Part shown: piece after piece, positions 8,840 through 20,796 of the stretch
How the letters are laid out: each line of letters begins with the position of its first letter
How positions within the stretch are numbered: the first letter of the stretch is position 1
NCBI GenBank assembly: GCA_025210475.1
Contig: JAOARW010000003.1
Coordinates: forward strand, 1 to 64,000
Direction: 5' to 3'
Length of the DNA: 64,000 bases
From: Carboxylicivirga sp.
GTDB lineage: Bacteria; Bacteroidota; Bacteroidia; Bacteroidales; Marinilabiliaceae
Translations under genes and position numbers: made by a program
The notes under the pieces: generated by a model
Database searches by the model: none
Seen by the model: only the letters and a program-made list of their open reading frames with translations
What the model was told of the DNA's origin: nothing

Positions 8840-9754
8840 ATGTTATTTGAACAAATAGTAATACTGGATTATACAGGTTTGCAGGGTTTTGCCATTGAAA
8901 AGCTGCAGCTTTTATCACACAATGCAATTAAGGCATTTAATGATGTGCCAGAGAATGATGAAGAAATTATTCGGCGCATCAGTGAGGCCGATTGTGTTTT
9001 TGTGTCGTGGAATACACCGGTTAATGCCCATGTTATAAGTCGATGTGAGCATCTCAAATACATTGGTATGTGTTGCAGCTTAATCGATGAAGATTCGGCC
9101 AATGTGGATGTGCGTTTTGCCCGAAGCAGAGGCATCGAAGTAAAAGGTATTCGTGATTATGGTGATGAAGGTGTGAGTGAATTTATTGTTGCCGAACTGA
9201 TTCTTTTACTAAAAGGTTTGGGGCAGCACCAATGGCAATCAGAACCGGTAGAGCTGGGTAATCGAAAGATTGGAATCATTGGCATGGGCACAACGGGTTT
9301 GATGACGGCCAGAGCATTGCAGGCATTTGGTGCTGAGGTTAATTATTATAGCCGTTCACGTAAATCAGAAGCCGAGATACAAGGAATTCGCTATTTGCCG
9401 TTGGATGAATTATTAAAGGAGTGCGAGATCATTTCATTTCATTTACCACGACACACGAAAGTATTAGAGCCTTTGCATTTTGACATATTGGGCAATAACA
9501 AGATACTTATCAATACTTCATTGGGCTTAACCTTCGATAAAGAGGCCTTTGTAAAGTGGTTATCGAGAAATGGTAATTATGCCATTTTTGATGCCTGCGC
9601 TTTTGGTGTTTTTAAGGAGGAACTGATTCAGAATGACAAGCTGATCTATAGTTCACTTACTTCCGGCTGGACACGAGAAGCCAAAGAACGCTTATCTCAC
9701 AAAGTACTTGAAAATGTCACCGAATATGCAGCTCAGTTAGAAGTATGTGTGTAG
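8840..9754 (+). CDS. D-2-hydroxyacid dehydrogenase-like NAD(P)-binding protein
   Basis: A 304-residue protein with the two-domain layout of D-isomer-specific 2-hydroxyacid dehydrogenases. The N-terminal catalytic half contains LKYIGMCCSL; the nucleotide-binding loop GIIGMGTTGL (about 144-153) begins a Rossmann domain that continues with EVNYYSRS and IISFHLPRHTKVLEPLH. A late SLTSGWTREAKER segment replaces the usual catalytic-His loop found in phosphoglycerate or lactate dehydrogenases, so the exact substrate is unclear. It stands alone between moeB and a PepSY gene, with no ribosome-binding or operon link to either. Confidence 0.75.
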   Translation: MLFEQIVILDYTGLQGFAIEKLQLLSHNAIKAFNDVPENDEEIIRRISEADCVFVSWNTPVNAHVISRCEHLKYIGMCCSLIDEDSANVDVRFARSRGIEVKGIRDYGDEGVSEFIVAELILLLKGLGQHQWQSEPVELGNRKIGIIGMGTTGLMTARALQAFGAEVNYYSRSRKSEAEIQGIRYLPLDELLKECEIISFHLPRHTKVLEPLHFDILGNNKILINTSLGLTFDKEAFVKWLSRNGNYAIFDACAFGVFKEELIQNDKLIYSSLTSGWTREAKERLSHKVLENVTEYAAQLEVCV

Positions 9755-9871
9755 CAATAATTGGTATTTTATTAGAATTATTATTGACCGAATCGGGATT
9801 GTTCAGTGGCTTTTCTGCCTTAAAAATTTGTTAAAGCGGGGGCAGGGCAGTTCGATTCATTCTGACAATAT

Positions 9872-9879
9872 TATATTTG
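9872..9879 (+). promoter_or_regulatory. Bacteroidota -7 promoter box upstream of PepSY gene
   Basis: TATATTTG matches the Bacteroidota -7 consensus TAnnTTTG and lies 22 bases before the ATG at 9901. A TTCG at 9851-9854 could serve as the upstream element. Confidence 0.5.
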
Positions 9880-9900
9880 TGGCCGATTTAAAAAAATGTA

Positions 9901-10422
9901 ATGGGAGAAAAGAAGAGGTCGATAACCAAGATCATGCGGGCTTTACACCGCGACATTGGTTTCCTAATGATTGGTTTAACTGTTGTATATTGCCTTAGTG
10001 GCATTGTGTTGTTATATCGTGATACCGATATGTTTACCATTGATAAGCAATACATTGAAACAATCGAAAAACAAATATCGGCTGATGAGTTGGGCGATGC
10101 TCTGGGTTTACGACGTATACATGTTAGCTCCGAAACGGCTGATACCATTTATTTTAATTATGGTACCTACTGTAAAACCAGCGGAGTTGCTGATTATACC
10201 ATCAATACTTACCCGGATTTTGTTTGGGCCATCAATGGTTTTCATAAGCTGAAAAGCCGTTATAATATGCACTGGATTGGGCTTATTTATGGCGTTCTGT
10301 TACTGTTTCTAGCCATTTCATCTTATTGGATGTATAAACCCAAAAGCAAGAAGTTTAAGCGTGGATTGGTGCTGTCGGCCATTGGCTTGCTGATAGCCGT
10401 CTTGTCGCTTTATTTATATTGA
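9901..10422 (+). CDS. Short PepSY-associated membrane protein
   Basis: A 173-residue inner-membrane protein. It has an N-terminal HRDIGF-type membrane anchor (helix about 19-38), a periplasmic segment, then two further helices (about 121-142 and 152-171). The opening pattern (basic start, LHRDIGFLMIGLTVVYCLSGIVL) is that of PepSY-associated transmembrane proteins, which often accompany iron uptake or reduction systems in Bacteroidota. The protein is shorter than the usual 350-500 residues. It converges on the next gene with a gap of two bases. Confidence 0.7.
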   Translation: MGEKKRSITKIMRALHRDIGFLMIGLTVVYCLSGIVLLYRDTDMFTIDKQYIETIEKQISADELGDALGLRRIHVSSETADTIYFNYGTYCKTSGVADYTINTYPDFVWAINGFHKLKSRYNMHWIGLIYGVLLLFLAISSYWMYKPKSKKFKRGLVLSAIGLLIAVLSLYLY

Positions 10423-10424
10423 TC

Positions 10425-11807
10425 TTATCGTCGTTCACTTTCTAAATTGTGGAATGCAAAAAAGGTTGTTTGGCCTTTTTTAATGTCGAAGGTAAAGGGA
10501 ACCGAATGTTGCATGCGCCCATTCAAATTTAAGTTCACACTGTTCATACCTTCATCCATTGGCACCCGACAGTACGATATGCTATATGGAAGTGACTGCC
10601 AGTTGCGTGTATCAGCCTTTTCAGTCATGGCATTAACGATGCTGACGATTGCACCCAGATTCTCATTTTCATTACGGGCCGCTTCTTCGAGTGCTTTTTT
10701 GGTAGCCAGTCGTGCAATACCAGCCGCCATTTCACGCACCATACGGTCTTTTAAACACTGAAAAGCGACGGCATTGATATTTTCTCCCATTTCCAAAGGA
10801 AACTGCTCTCCATTGCTTGATATTGCTGCATTGGCAAATATGGGTTTTCGCTCACTGTATTTTGGGAAAGCCACCCGTAAGAAGGACAGGTTCTGAAAAG
10901 CGGCCTGATCATTCCTGGACTTATTACCAATGTAAATGGGGAAGCTTAAGCCATGTTCCTCATTGGCCAATGTGATCCAACCATCGTTGTAGCCGGTATT
11001 GGTAAAGTTAATGCTCCATTCGTCTTTTACAGGACCAAAACCATTCATCCAAAAGAATACCAGGTAGCCTTTGTCCGGATCTTCCGGTTCGTATTTATAA
11101 CCGAATTTATTTTCGTAAAAGTTCAGTTCAGTGCCAAAGCCCAGTTGGTAAGCAGTACGCATCAAGTCATTCTTCAGCTGATTGGGTACATCAAGACCAA
11201 ACAGTTTTTTATAATCCTCTTCATATATTTCCAGGGCATTACGATAGGCAATAAAGGCATCGTTAACACTGCCTGATGCTTCATAAATCAGTCCCATCAT
11301 ACAATGTGCAAAGGCATCGCGGGCGTACTTATTCTTGTTCTTTTTGTATTTGTCATTGAGTTTTTGCAACACAATATTAACCCTACGGCATTCTACCAAA
11401 GCACCTTCGTAGTCTTTCAGGTAAATGTAGTTAAGAGCCTTGTAAAAATGCACTAAAACGGCCTCAAAATCTTCGGGGCGGTAGGGTTTCATCATGGGGT
11501 TGGTGATCAAAGCCAGTGCCTCACTGCCCAGCGATCGGCTATAATCCTCTACATAATAGTCGGCCTTATTAAAATAGTCGTTGCTAACTTCGTACTGACC
11601 GTTCATAAAAGCCACCACACCACGATTACAGAAATAGAGGTAACGATTTTTTCCTTCGGCTCCCTTGGTATCTTTGTTCAGCTCCTTATCTGCAGCTTCA
11701 AACTGACCCGATGTAATCAGGCTTTGCAATTTGATATTTTGCTCGTAATAAGTAGCGCATCCAAACAGAAAGATGGACAAGAATATGGTGAGGATTTTAT
11801 ATTTCAT
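10425..11807 (-). CDS. TPR-containing lipoprotein (COG3014-like), LpoB partner
   Basis: A 460-residue lipoprotein with lipobox LFGC (Cys17). The N-terminal half is helical with TPR-like repeats (about 30-200: FCNRGVVAFMNGQYEVSNDYFNKADYY, then ALNYIYLKDYEGALVECRRV). The second half is beta-rich and ends in SYCRVPMDEGMNSVNLNLNG. Genes of this kind are commonly found directly beside an LpoB-like lipoprotein, as here, so it may act with it at the outer membrane in controlling peptidoglycan synthesis. The pairing is family knowledge; the function is inference. Confidence 0.75.
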   Translation of the reverse strand: MKYKILTIFLSIFLFGCATYYEQNIKLQSLITSGQFEAADKELNKDTKGAEGKNRYLYFCNRGVVAFMNGQYEVSNDYFNKADYYVEDYSRSLGSEALALITNPMMKPYRPEDFEAVLVHFYKALNYIYLKDYEGALVECRRVNIVLQKLNDKYKKNKNKYARDAFAHCMMGLIYEASGSVNDAFIAYRNALEIYEEDYKKLFGLDVPNQLKNDLMRTAYQLGFGTELNFYENKFGYKYEPEDPDKGYLVFFWMNGFGPVKDEWSINFTNTGYNDGWITLANEEHGLSFPIYIGNKSRNDQAAFQNLSFLRVAFPKYSERKPIFANAAISSNGEQFPLEMGENINAVAFQCLKDRMVREMAAGIARLATKKALEEAARNENENLGAIVSIVNAMTEKADTRNWQSLPYSISYCRVPMDEGMNSVNLNLNGRMQHSVPFTFDIKKGQTTFFAFHNLESERR

Positions 11808-11933
11808 AGGTAGTATAGAGATGAAAGAACTGAGTTGCGGGTTTAAAGTTCAGAATTCAGAGTTCGGTGTTTCGGGTTTTTTGTGAAAAAGGTTAATGAT
11901 TAATTATCAATGATAAGTTATTAATTATTAGCA

Positions 11934-11954
11934 ATTAACCATTAACCATTAACC
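11934..11954. repeat. Heptamer tandem repeat ATTAACC x3
   Basis: Three perfect head-to-tail copies of ATTAACC (11934-11940, 11941-11947, 11948-11954) directly abut the stop codon of the LpoB-like gene. The 100 bases to the left are also AT-rich with imperfect copies. Confidence 0.8.
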
Positions 11955-11955
11955 A

Positions 11956-12543
11956 TTAATTGTTTATATACTTTTTAATTTCCTTATCACCAATCCACAC
12001 GATTTCGTTGGTTTCAAGGTTCGATAATTCCATGTTAATCTTATAGAAGTTCACACGTTCTTTTTTATAAGTGTCAACTATTGAATTGATGTCGCCATTC
12101 AGCATAAAATCGGCACCCAATTCTTTTCCCCAGGCCTTGGCTGTTTCCATGCTGGCAAACTCCTGCTGAGCTGCTCTTTCGCGACGGAGTTCTTCGCGCT
12201 TATCACCTGCCTGAACCAAACGTACACGACCACTATTGATAAAGGCTCTTTCCACATCTTTAACAAAAGTCTCGGCACTAATGTGTTCGTGCGATTTATT
12301 ATAAACCAATCCCACTACCACAACAGGCTTCTTATCATTTTCTTTCTGGTGGTTATCAATCCAGGCTCCGCCCAGCACCTGATTCACCATTTCCTCTGCT
12401 ACCAAACGCGAATCGGTATCGTTCCAACGACCACTCAAATCAATGGCCTCTTTCGTGTCTACTCTTTCAACAGTGTGTGCGCATCCGCTAAGTAAACCTA
12501 AGGTTAAGCCCAATGCCAGTACGAATAAAAAATTTCGTTTCAT
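11956..12543 (-). CDS. LpoB-like penicillin-binding-protein activator lipoprotein
   Basis: A 195-residue lipoprotein with lipobox LSGC (Cys21). The conserved core of the LpoB family is clear: DLSGRWNDTDSRLVAEEM (about 36-53), PVVVVGLVYNKSHEHI, and the late ELGADFMLNGDINSIVD and NEIVWIGDKEIKK segments. In Escherichia coli, LpoB is an outer-membrane lipoprotein that activates the bifunctional peptidoglycan synthase PBP1b; Bacteroidota members are assigned by fold rather than by tested function. It is the upstream gene of a likely two-gene operon with the TPR lipoprotein at 10425-11807. Confidence 0.85.
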   Translation of the reverse strand: MKRNFLFVLALGLTLGLLSGCAHTVERVDTKEAIDLSGRWNDTDSRLVAEEMVNQVLGGAWIDNHQKENDKKPVVVVGLVYNKSHEHISAETFVKDVERAFINSGRVRLVQAGDKREELRRERAAQQEFASMETAKAWGKELGADFMLNGDINSIVDTYKKERVNFYKINMELSNLETNEIVWIGDKEIKKYINN

Positions 12544-12619
12544 AAGTAAATAGTTTAGTTTATTGGATATTCTTTAAATAATCCGTGCTTCTGTAATCAA
12601 AAAGCATTCCAAAAATGCT

Positions 12620-13504
12620 CTAAAATGCCTCGAATTGCTCTTTAATCAACGCGTATGTTTTATCACTCACTTTAACAAGTGGCAATCTTAATTGGTTGTC
12701 AATTATTTGGCGCAATTCGAGAACTGCTTTAATTCCTGCAGGATTTCCATCAATAAAAATGGATTTCATCAAATCGAACAGTCGATAGTGTATTTGTCGG
12801 GCCTCATCAAGACGGTTATCTATACATAATCGTACCATCTGACTGAATTCTTTTGGAAATCCATTGGCAATAACCGAAATCACGCCATCACCTCCTGAAG
12901 CAATTATCGGAAGCGTGGTTCCATCGTCGCCAGACAGTATCATAAAATCATTTGGTTTGTCTTTTATGATTTCCATTATTTGCTGCAGATTGCCCGATGC
13001 CTCTTTAACGGCAATAATATTGTCGAAATCATTTGCCAGACGAAGCGTCGTTGACGAAGTAATGTTACATCCGGTTCGTGATGGTACATTATATACAATC
13101 AGCGGAACCGGCGATACTTCTGCAATGGCTTTATAATGCTGGTACAGTCCTTCCTGTGTTGGTTTATTGTAATAAGGCGTAACCGATAGAATCGCATCAA
13201 TGCCATCAAAATTGGTTTTATTAATGGTATCGATTAAGTGACCGGTATTGTTGCCACCCAAGCCGACTACTAATGGCACACGGTTCTGGTTGCATGTTTT
13301 GATGGTTTGGATGACTTCCTGCTTTTCTTTTTCCGAAAGTGTAGCTGTTTCGGCCGTAGTGCCCAGAGCCACCAGGAAATCAACACCATCATCCAGAACA
13401 AAATCGACTAAACGGGCAAGCGCACTGTGATCAATTTCTTTATCCTGATTAAAAGGCGTGACCAAAGCCACACCTGTTCCTTTAAGTTGTTGGGGAGATA
13501 TCAT
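12620..13504 (-). CDS. dapA: 4-hydroxy-tetrahydrodipicolinate synthase
   Basis: A 294-residue TIM-barrel lyase that condenses pyruvate with aspartate semialdehyde in the lysine and diaminopimelate pathway. Key features are the GTTAE loop (48-52), Tyr111 in VTPYYNKP, Tyr138 in PLIVYNVPSRTG, and Schiff-base Lys167 in IIAVKEASGN. Length and motif order are normal. It follows the DUF6913 and ligA genes on the same strand with short gaps, suggesting one transcription unit ligA-DUF6913-dapA. Confidence 0.96.
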   Translation of the reverse strand: MISPQQLKGTGVALVTPFNQDKEIDHSALARLVDFVLDDGVDFLVALGTTAETATLSEKEKQEVIQTIKTCNQNRVPLVVGLGGNNTGHLIDTINKTNFDGIDAILSVTPYYNKPTQEGLYQHYKAIAEVSPVPLIVYNVPSRTGCNITSSTTLRLANDFDNIIAVKEASGNLQQIMEIIKDKPNDFMILSGDDGTTLPIIASGGDGVISVIANGFPKEFSQMVRLCIDNRLDEARQIHYRLFDLMKSIFIDGNPAGIKAVLELRQIIDNQLRLPLVKVSDKTYALIKEQFEAF

Positions 13505-13514
13505 TAATTTCAGA

Positions 13515-14060
13515 TTAGTTGTTTAGGATGTTTAGATAGTGCATGATCTGCTTCTTCAGTTCTTGCAATTCACTACCTTCTTTAAGCTCAATCATCAGGT
13601 CAAACAAATCGTTATCGAGTCCGGCTTTGCCAACTTTAAATTCGGCTTTTGATAATTGACCGATGTAATCGATGGCAAAAGGCTGATTATTAACCAGCAC
13701 GATTAGCAAATGAAAAGGCTTATCAACAAATGATTGTACGGCTTCTTTTTTAATGTTGTAAAAGAAGCTGAAATCGCTGCGGCAGGCAAATGAATAGGTG
13801 CTGTCGCCAATGTAATTGTCGTCGCGCTTTTTCTTGTCAATAAAGCCTAAGGCATTGGATTCAATATTATATTCTTTCAATTCTTTAATCAAGTTCTTAA
13901 CAATGGCATGGTGGCTTTCGTTAGTGGCATCATAAAGAATTCCGGCTGTACCGGCAGTTTTTAGATTGTGTAAATGTTTCTGACGCGGTGATTTCTTTAA
14001 TAAGCCATTTAGCTTATATAAAGCCACCTTTTCTCGTAATTTATGAATGAAATTGCTCAT
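13515..14060 (-). CDS. DUF6913-family protein
   Basis: A 181-residue cytoplasmic protein without signal or membrane segments. It starts with a basic helical region (MSNFIHKLREKVALYKLNGLLKK) and continues with an alternating alpha/beta core including FHLLIVLVNNQPFAIDYIGQLSKAEFKVG. I recognise it as the DUF6913-type protein of Bacteroidota, which is often located between ligA and dapA, as here. No biochemical role is known to me. Confidence 0.7.
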   Translation of the reverse strand: MSNFIHKLREKVALYKLNGLLKKSPRQKHLHNLKTAGTAGILYDATNESHHAIVKNLIKELKEYNIESNALGFIDKKKRDDNYIGDSTYSFACRSDFSFFYNIKKEAVQSFVDKPFHLLIVLVNNQPFAIDYIGQLSKAEFKVGKAGLDNDLFDLMIELKEGSELQELKKQIMHYLNILNN

Positions 14061-14086
14061 TTAATGCTACAATTATGTCTGTGGGT

Positions 14087-16945
<2,859 letters not shown>

Positions 16946-17154
16946 TCAATCCCCGCGGAGTGGGGCGGGTAAATCGCATGGGGAAGCGATTTAAAAATAC
17001 AGCCGCGAAAAACACAGTTTGGTTCAGAAGAAAATTATCGGGTAACTTCTATTTGCTTGCAGCGTTAACCGTTACTTTTTCTGAAGGTCCCAAAGGAGCA
17101 TTTTATAGTTACAAGAGTGAAATGAAAAAGTCACTTGAGGTAATTGAAAAAGTG

Positions 17155-17242
17155 TCAAGAGACTTTTCGAAAACTATCAAGACACTTTCTTAAAAGTATC
17201 AAGACACTTTTTAAAAATACTCAAGAGACTTTTTACAAGCTG
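17155..17242. repeat. 22-bp tandem repeat, four units, upstream of ABC-F gene
   Basis: Four head-to-tail units of exactly 22 bp at 17155-17176, 17177-17198, 17199-17220 and 17221-17242, each beginning TCAAGA(G/C)ACTTT followed by an A/T-rich part. The upstream AAAGTGTC at about 17150 can pair with GACACTTT inside the units. The array ends 158 bases before the ABC-F start. Confidence 0.85.
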
Positions 17243-17372
17243 TATAATATTCTTGGTCTGACTCGTAGATTATATTAGCAATCGTATAATTAACTGCGTT
17301 GCTTTGAACAAATACTCAGGAACCAGGGTGTTATTCTTCTGCCTTTTTACTTCTGCCTTTAGACTAACTTTT

Positions 17373-17380
17373 TATCTTTG
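17373..17380 (+). promoter_or_regulatory. Bacteroidota -7 promoter box of the ABC-F gene
   Basis: TATCTTTG is a perfect TAnnTTTG match 20 bases before the chosen ATG at 17400. It supports that start over the longer reading frame that begins at 17304. Confidence 0.6.
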
Positions 17381-17399
17381 CGGCGCTAAATTAGATAAT

Positions 17400-19034
17400 A
17401 TGATTTCGGTAGATGGATTGACGGTAGAGTTTGGAGCTACCACACTTTTTAAAAATATCTCTTTTGTAATTAACGAAAAGGACCGTATTGCCTTGATGGG
17501 CAAGAACGGAGCTGGAAAATCGACCTTGTTGAAGATATTGGCCGGTGCTCGCGAGGCGAATAAAGGGCATGTGTCGGTTCCCAAAGATAAGGTAGTGGCT
17601 TATTTACCACAGCATTTGATGACTGAAGACAACAGGACCGTTTTTGAAGAAGCTTCACAGGCCTTTGCCCATATTTTTAAGATGGAAAAGGAGATTGCCG
17701 AAATCAATAAAGAGCTGGAAACCCGAACCGACTATGAATCGGAGGAGTATTACGGGCTGATTGAAAAGGTATCGACCTTAAGCGAGAAGTTTTATTCCAT
17801 CGAAGAAACTAATTTTGACGCCGAGGTAGAGAAAGTGCTGTTAGGCCTTGGTTTTATGCGTGAGGATTTACACCAGCCAACCAGTGAATTTTCCGGCGGA
17901 TGGCGTATGCGAATTGAACTGGCAAAGATTCTGCTTCAAAAGCCTGATTTGATTTTGCTGGATGAGCCAACCAACCATTTGGATATTGAATCGATACAGT
18001 GGCTCGAAGAATTCTTGATTAACTGTGGAAAGGCGGTTATTGTTATTTCTCACGACCGTGCTTTTGTTGATAATATAACAACGCGTACCATTGAAGTTAC
18101 CATGGGGCGCATCTACGATTATAAAGTGAATTACTCGCAATACCTGGTGTTGCGCCAGGAACGCCGCGAGCAGCAATTAAAAGCTTATGAAGAGCAGCAG
18201 AAGATGATTGCGGAGAATGAAGCTTTTATCGAGCGTTTTAAGGGCACTTACTCTAAGACTTTGCAGGTGCAGAGCCGGGTGAAAATGTTGGAAAAGTTGG
18301 AACGGGTAGAGGTGGACGAGGAAGACCGTTCGTCCTTGCGTTTGAAGTTTCCACCGGCGCCGCGCTCTGGCAGTTACCCATTGATTGGTACCGAAGTTAC
18401 CAAATACTACGATGAGCATTTGGTGTTTGCCGATGCTTCAATGACATTGGAACGTGGCGAAAAGGTTGCCTTTGTAGGTCGTAATGGAGAAGGTAAATCC
18501 ACGCTGGTAAAAGCCATTATGAGCGAGATTGATTACCAGGGAGAGTTGCAGCTGGGCCACAACACCATGATTGGCTATTTTGCACAGAACCAGGCATCGT
18601 TACTGGATGAAGAACTAACCGTTTTTCAAACCATTGATGATATTGCTGTGGGCGATATTCGAACGAAGATAAAAGATATGCTGGGCGCCTTTATGTTTGG
18701 TGGCGACGATATTGATAAGAAAGTACGTGTGTTATCTGGGGGAGAGAAAACCCGCCTGGCAATGATTAAGCTGTTGTTGGAGCCGGTTAACCTGCTTATA
18801 CTCGATGAGCCGACTAACCATTTGGATATGAAAACCAAGGATGTGTTGAAGGATGCTTTAAAGGCTTTTGATGGCACCCTAATCCTTGTTTCTCACGACC
18901 GTGATTTCCTTGATGGATTGGTAGATAAGGTTTATGAGTTTGGTAACAAAAAGGTGAAAGAGCATTTAGGCGGTATTCAGGACTTCTTAAGCACCAAAAA
19001 GATGGAGCATCTTAACGAATTAGAAAAAGCATAA
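17400..19034 (+). CDS. ABC-F family ATPase (ribosome-associated type)
   Basis: A 544-residue soluble protein with two ABC ATPase domains and no membrane segments. Domain 1 has Walker A GKNGAGKST (34-42), signature FSGGWRMR and Walker B LILLDEPTNHLD; domain 2 has Walker A GRNGEGKST, signature LSGGEKTR and Walker B LLILDEPTNHLD. The linker between them is rich in charged residues (EQQLKAYEEQQKMIAENE), as in EttA/Uup/YbiT-type factors that bind the ribosomal E site. A housekeeping translation factor is more likely than an antibiotic-resistance protein, but this cannot be decided by sequence alone. The start MISVDGLTVEFG fits the family and the promoter box just upstream. Confidence 0.9.
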   Translation: MISVDGLTVEFGATTLFKNISFVINEKDRIALMGKNGAGKSTLLKILAGAREANKGHVSVPKDKVVAYLPQHLMTEDNRTVFEEASQAFAHIFKMEKEIAEINKELETRTDYESEEYYGLIEKVSTLSEKFYSIEETNFDAEVEKVLLGLGFMREDLHQPTSEFSGGWRMRIELAKILLQKPDLILLDEPTNHLDIESIQWLEEFLINCGKAVIVISHDRAFVDNITTRTIEVTMGRIYDYKVNYSQYLVLRQERREQQLKAYEEQQKMIAENEAFIERFKGTYSKTLQVQSRVKMLEKLERVEVDEEDRSSLRLKFPPAPRSGSYPLIGTEVTKYYDEHLVFADASMTLERGEKVAFVGRNGEGKSTLVKAIMSEIDYQGELQLGHNTMIGYFAQNQASLLDEELTVFQTIDDIAVGDIRTKIKDMLGAFMFGGDDIDKKVRVLSGGEKTRLAMIKLLLEPVNLLILDEPTNHLDMKTKDVLKDALKAFDGTLILVSHDRDFLDGLVDKVYEFGNKKVKEHLGGIQDFLSTKKMEHLNELEKA

Positions 19035-19129
19035 AGGTTATTACTTGTTGTGCGACTATTTACAGCTTGTAGATAGTCGCACTACGAGTTGAGTAATACT
19101 AAATTACTATTGCCTAATTCACTACTCAA

Positions 19130-19765
19130 CTATAAACGAACCGCCTCCTCAAAAAAGGCCAATTCATACTTAGTTGCTTTCACAAAAGCCTGCTTCATGG
19201 CGTCTTTTTCTGCTTCAGAAACGTGTTGGCTAAGTGCCTCGACGATTTGGATAAATCGCTTCACATAAACTTCAAACTCATCACCCTTGTAGGTGTCAAT
19301 CCACATTTGGTACGGATTGTTATCGTTGGCAAGCTTAACTATGTGCTTACCCACTGCGTTGTACACCCAGAAGCAGGGGAGCAGGGCACAGGCTGCAACT
19401 GCATAAGACGAATGCTCAGTGTGATTGAGCAGAAAATGTGTGTAGGCTTCAATTGCGGGCGATTTTTCAGTGGCTTTCCTGACCTTAAAATAACCCAAAA
19501 ACTCGCGGTGTAATACGCGTTCCAATTCTATACCTTCATCGGCCATTTGTTGAAAAAAATGTTCTTCCTCTTCATAGTCTGTTTTGAGGGCCAGTTTTTC
19601 CAATGCCAACGAATCATCAATGATGTAGAGCATGTCCTGCGTCAGGTAATGAGCAAAAGCCTTGGATGATAAGGTGCCACTCGTTAGCCCTTTTACAAAA
19701 TCATGCTCTAATAGCTGTTTGTAAATGGGTGATATGCTCGCCCAGAGTTCTTCTGAAAATTGCAT
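19130..19765 (-). CDS. tenA: Aminopyrimidine aminohydrolase / thiaminase II
   Basis: A 211-residue all-helical enzyme that hydrolyses aminomethyl-HMP, a thiamine breakdown product, to HMP for salvage. The YLTQDMLY segment (about 40-47), active-site Cys131 in LLPCFWVY and the C-terminal KYELAFFEEAV helix with its glutamate are all in place. It is the last gene of the thiamine operon and overlaps the start of tenA with the end of thiD by one base. Confidence 0.93.
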   Translation of the reverse strand: MQFSEELWASISPIYKQLLEHDFVKGLTSGTLSSKAFAHYLTQDMLYIIDDSLALEKLALKTDYEEEEHFFQQMADEGIELERVLHREFLGYFKVRKATEKSPAIEAYTHFLLNHTEHSSYAVAACALLPCFWVYNAVGKHIVKLANDNNPYQMWIDTYKGDEFEVYVKRFIQIVEALSQHVSEAEKDAMKQAFVKATKYELAFFEEAVRL

Positions 19766-20574
19766 TAGTCCCAGTAGTTAAAAAAGTGCTTCACCGGACC
19801 ATGGCCTTCACCAATATGATATTCGGCACCAGCAATAATGGCCTGATTAATGTAATCCTTTGCTGCTTTGGCCGCTTCGTTTAGTTCCAATCCGCGTGCC
19901 AGGAAGGCCGCAAAAGCAGAGGAAAGCGTACAACCTGTTCCGTGCGTGTTCTTCGAATCAATGCGCTGCGATTGGAGCTCAATGCACTCGTCGGTTTCTG
20001 CGTTGTAAAAGATGTCGATAAGTTCATTGTCGGTCAGGTGACCAGCTTTTAACAGAACCGAAACGCTACCATTCATCGATAATTCGCGGGCAAACTGTGG
20101 TAAATCCGATTGTTTATTGATGGTTTTACCCAACAGTATTTCTGCCTCAGGGATATTGGGTGTGATAACACGTGCAGCCGGTATTAGCACATTTTGGAGC
20201 GAGGCAATGGCTTCATCTTGGAGTAATTTATTGCCCGAAGTAGCTACCATCACCGGGTCTAAAACAATGTTTTTAACCTCAAACTTGTTTAAAGCAGTAT
20301 GCACCGCTTCGATGGTTTCCGAGTTGTGCAACATACCAATTTTAACACTATCTGTGCCGATATCTTCCAATACGGCTTCAATTTGCTTGCTTAGTGTAGA
20401 GGTTGGGATTGCATGAATATCTGTTACTCCCAAGGTGTTTTGTGCGGTAATGGCCGTAATGGCCGAAGTGGCAAAGCAACCACAAGCCGAAATAGCCTTA
20501 ATATCGGCCTGAATGCCGGCACCACCACCTGAATCACTGCCGGCAATGGTAAGTACTCTATTATAATGTTTCAT
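19765..20574 (-). CDS. thiD: Hydroxymethylpyrimidine/phosphomethylpyrimidine kinase
   Basis: A 269-residue ribokinase-fold enzyme that phosphorylates HMP twice to HMP diphosphate. It begins with AGSDSGGGAGIQADIKA and carries the active-site GTGCTLSSAFAA motif near residue 215. It provides one of the two substrates for ThiE. Confidence 0.95.
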   Translation of the reverse strand: MKHYNRVLTIAGSDSGGGAGIQADIKAISACGCFATSAITAITAQNTLGVTDIHAIPTSTLSKQIEAVLEDIGTDSVKIGMLHNSETIEAVHTALNKFEVKNIVLDPVMVATSGNKLLQDEAIASLQNVLIPAARVITPNIPEAEILLGKTINKQSDLPQFARELSMNGSVSVLLKAGHLTDNELIDIFYNAETDECIELQSQRIDSKNTHGTGCTLSSAFAAFLARGLELNEAAKAAKDYINQAIIAGAEYHIGEGHGPVKHFFNYWD

Positions 20575-20637
20575 TTGGTTTCTTTTTATGAATAACTATT
20601 CGCATGCTTAGACCTAAGTTGATTGGGTTCTATATTA

Positions 20638-20724
20638 AAAGATGACGCTGAGACACTGAGTCGCAGAGTTCTGTTATTAAATAATACATTTGCTCCACGT
20701 CTTTGCGCCTCTGCGTTTAGTTTT
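20638..20724. repeat. Imperfect inverted copy of a CGCAGAG-type dispersed repeat
   Basis: The 222-base gap between thiL and thiD contains ACGCTGAGACACTGAGTCGC near 20645 and, in inverted orientation, CCACGTCTTTGCGCCTCTGC near 20697. These are the ACGCAGAGGCGCAAAGACG-type repeats seen between genes in many bacteria. The two arms could form a large imperfect hairpin within the operon transcript and reduce thiD-tenA expression. Confidence 0.55.
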
Positions 20725-20796
20725 ATTATAGATTTCTATTGACATTTAATTTAAAAAAGCGATTGTATTCACTTAAGTGATAATTTCTATGCTAAT

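Noticed and set aside
11934..11954. CRISPR array
   Set aside because: The unit is 7 bp and directly repeated without spacers. No cas gene and no other array was seen in the window.
16960..17193. A 77-codon plus-strand open frame before the ABC-F gene, as a possible leader peptide
   Set aside because: It runs into the 22-bp repeats and has no family-like sequence or clear ribosome-binding site; it looks like a chance frame.
17304..17399. An N-terminal extension of the ABC-F protein
   Set aside because: The 32 extra residues have no similarity to the family, and the perfect promoter box at 17373-17380 would lie inside them.
20638..20724. A second TPP riboswitch between thiL and thiD
   Set aside because: It has a CTGAGAC-like piece but none of the other conserved blocks; it is a CGCAGAG-type repeat.
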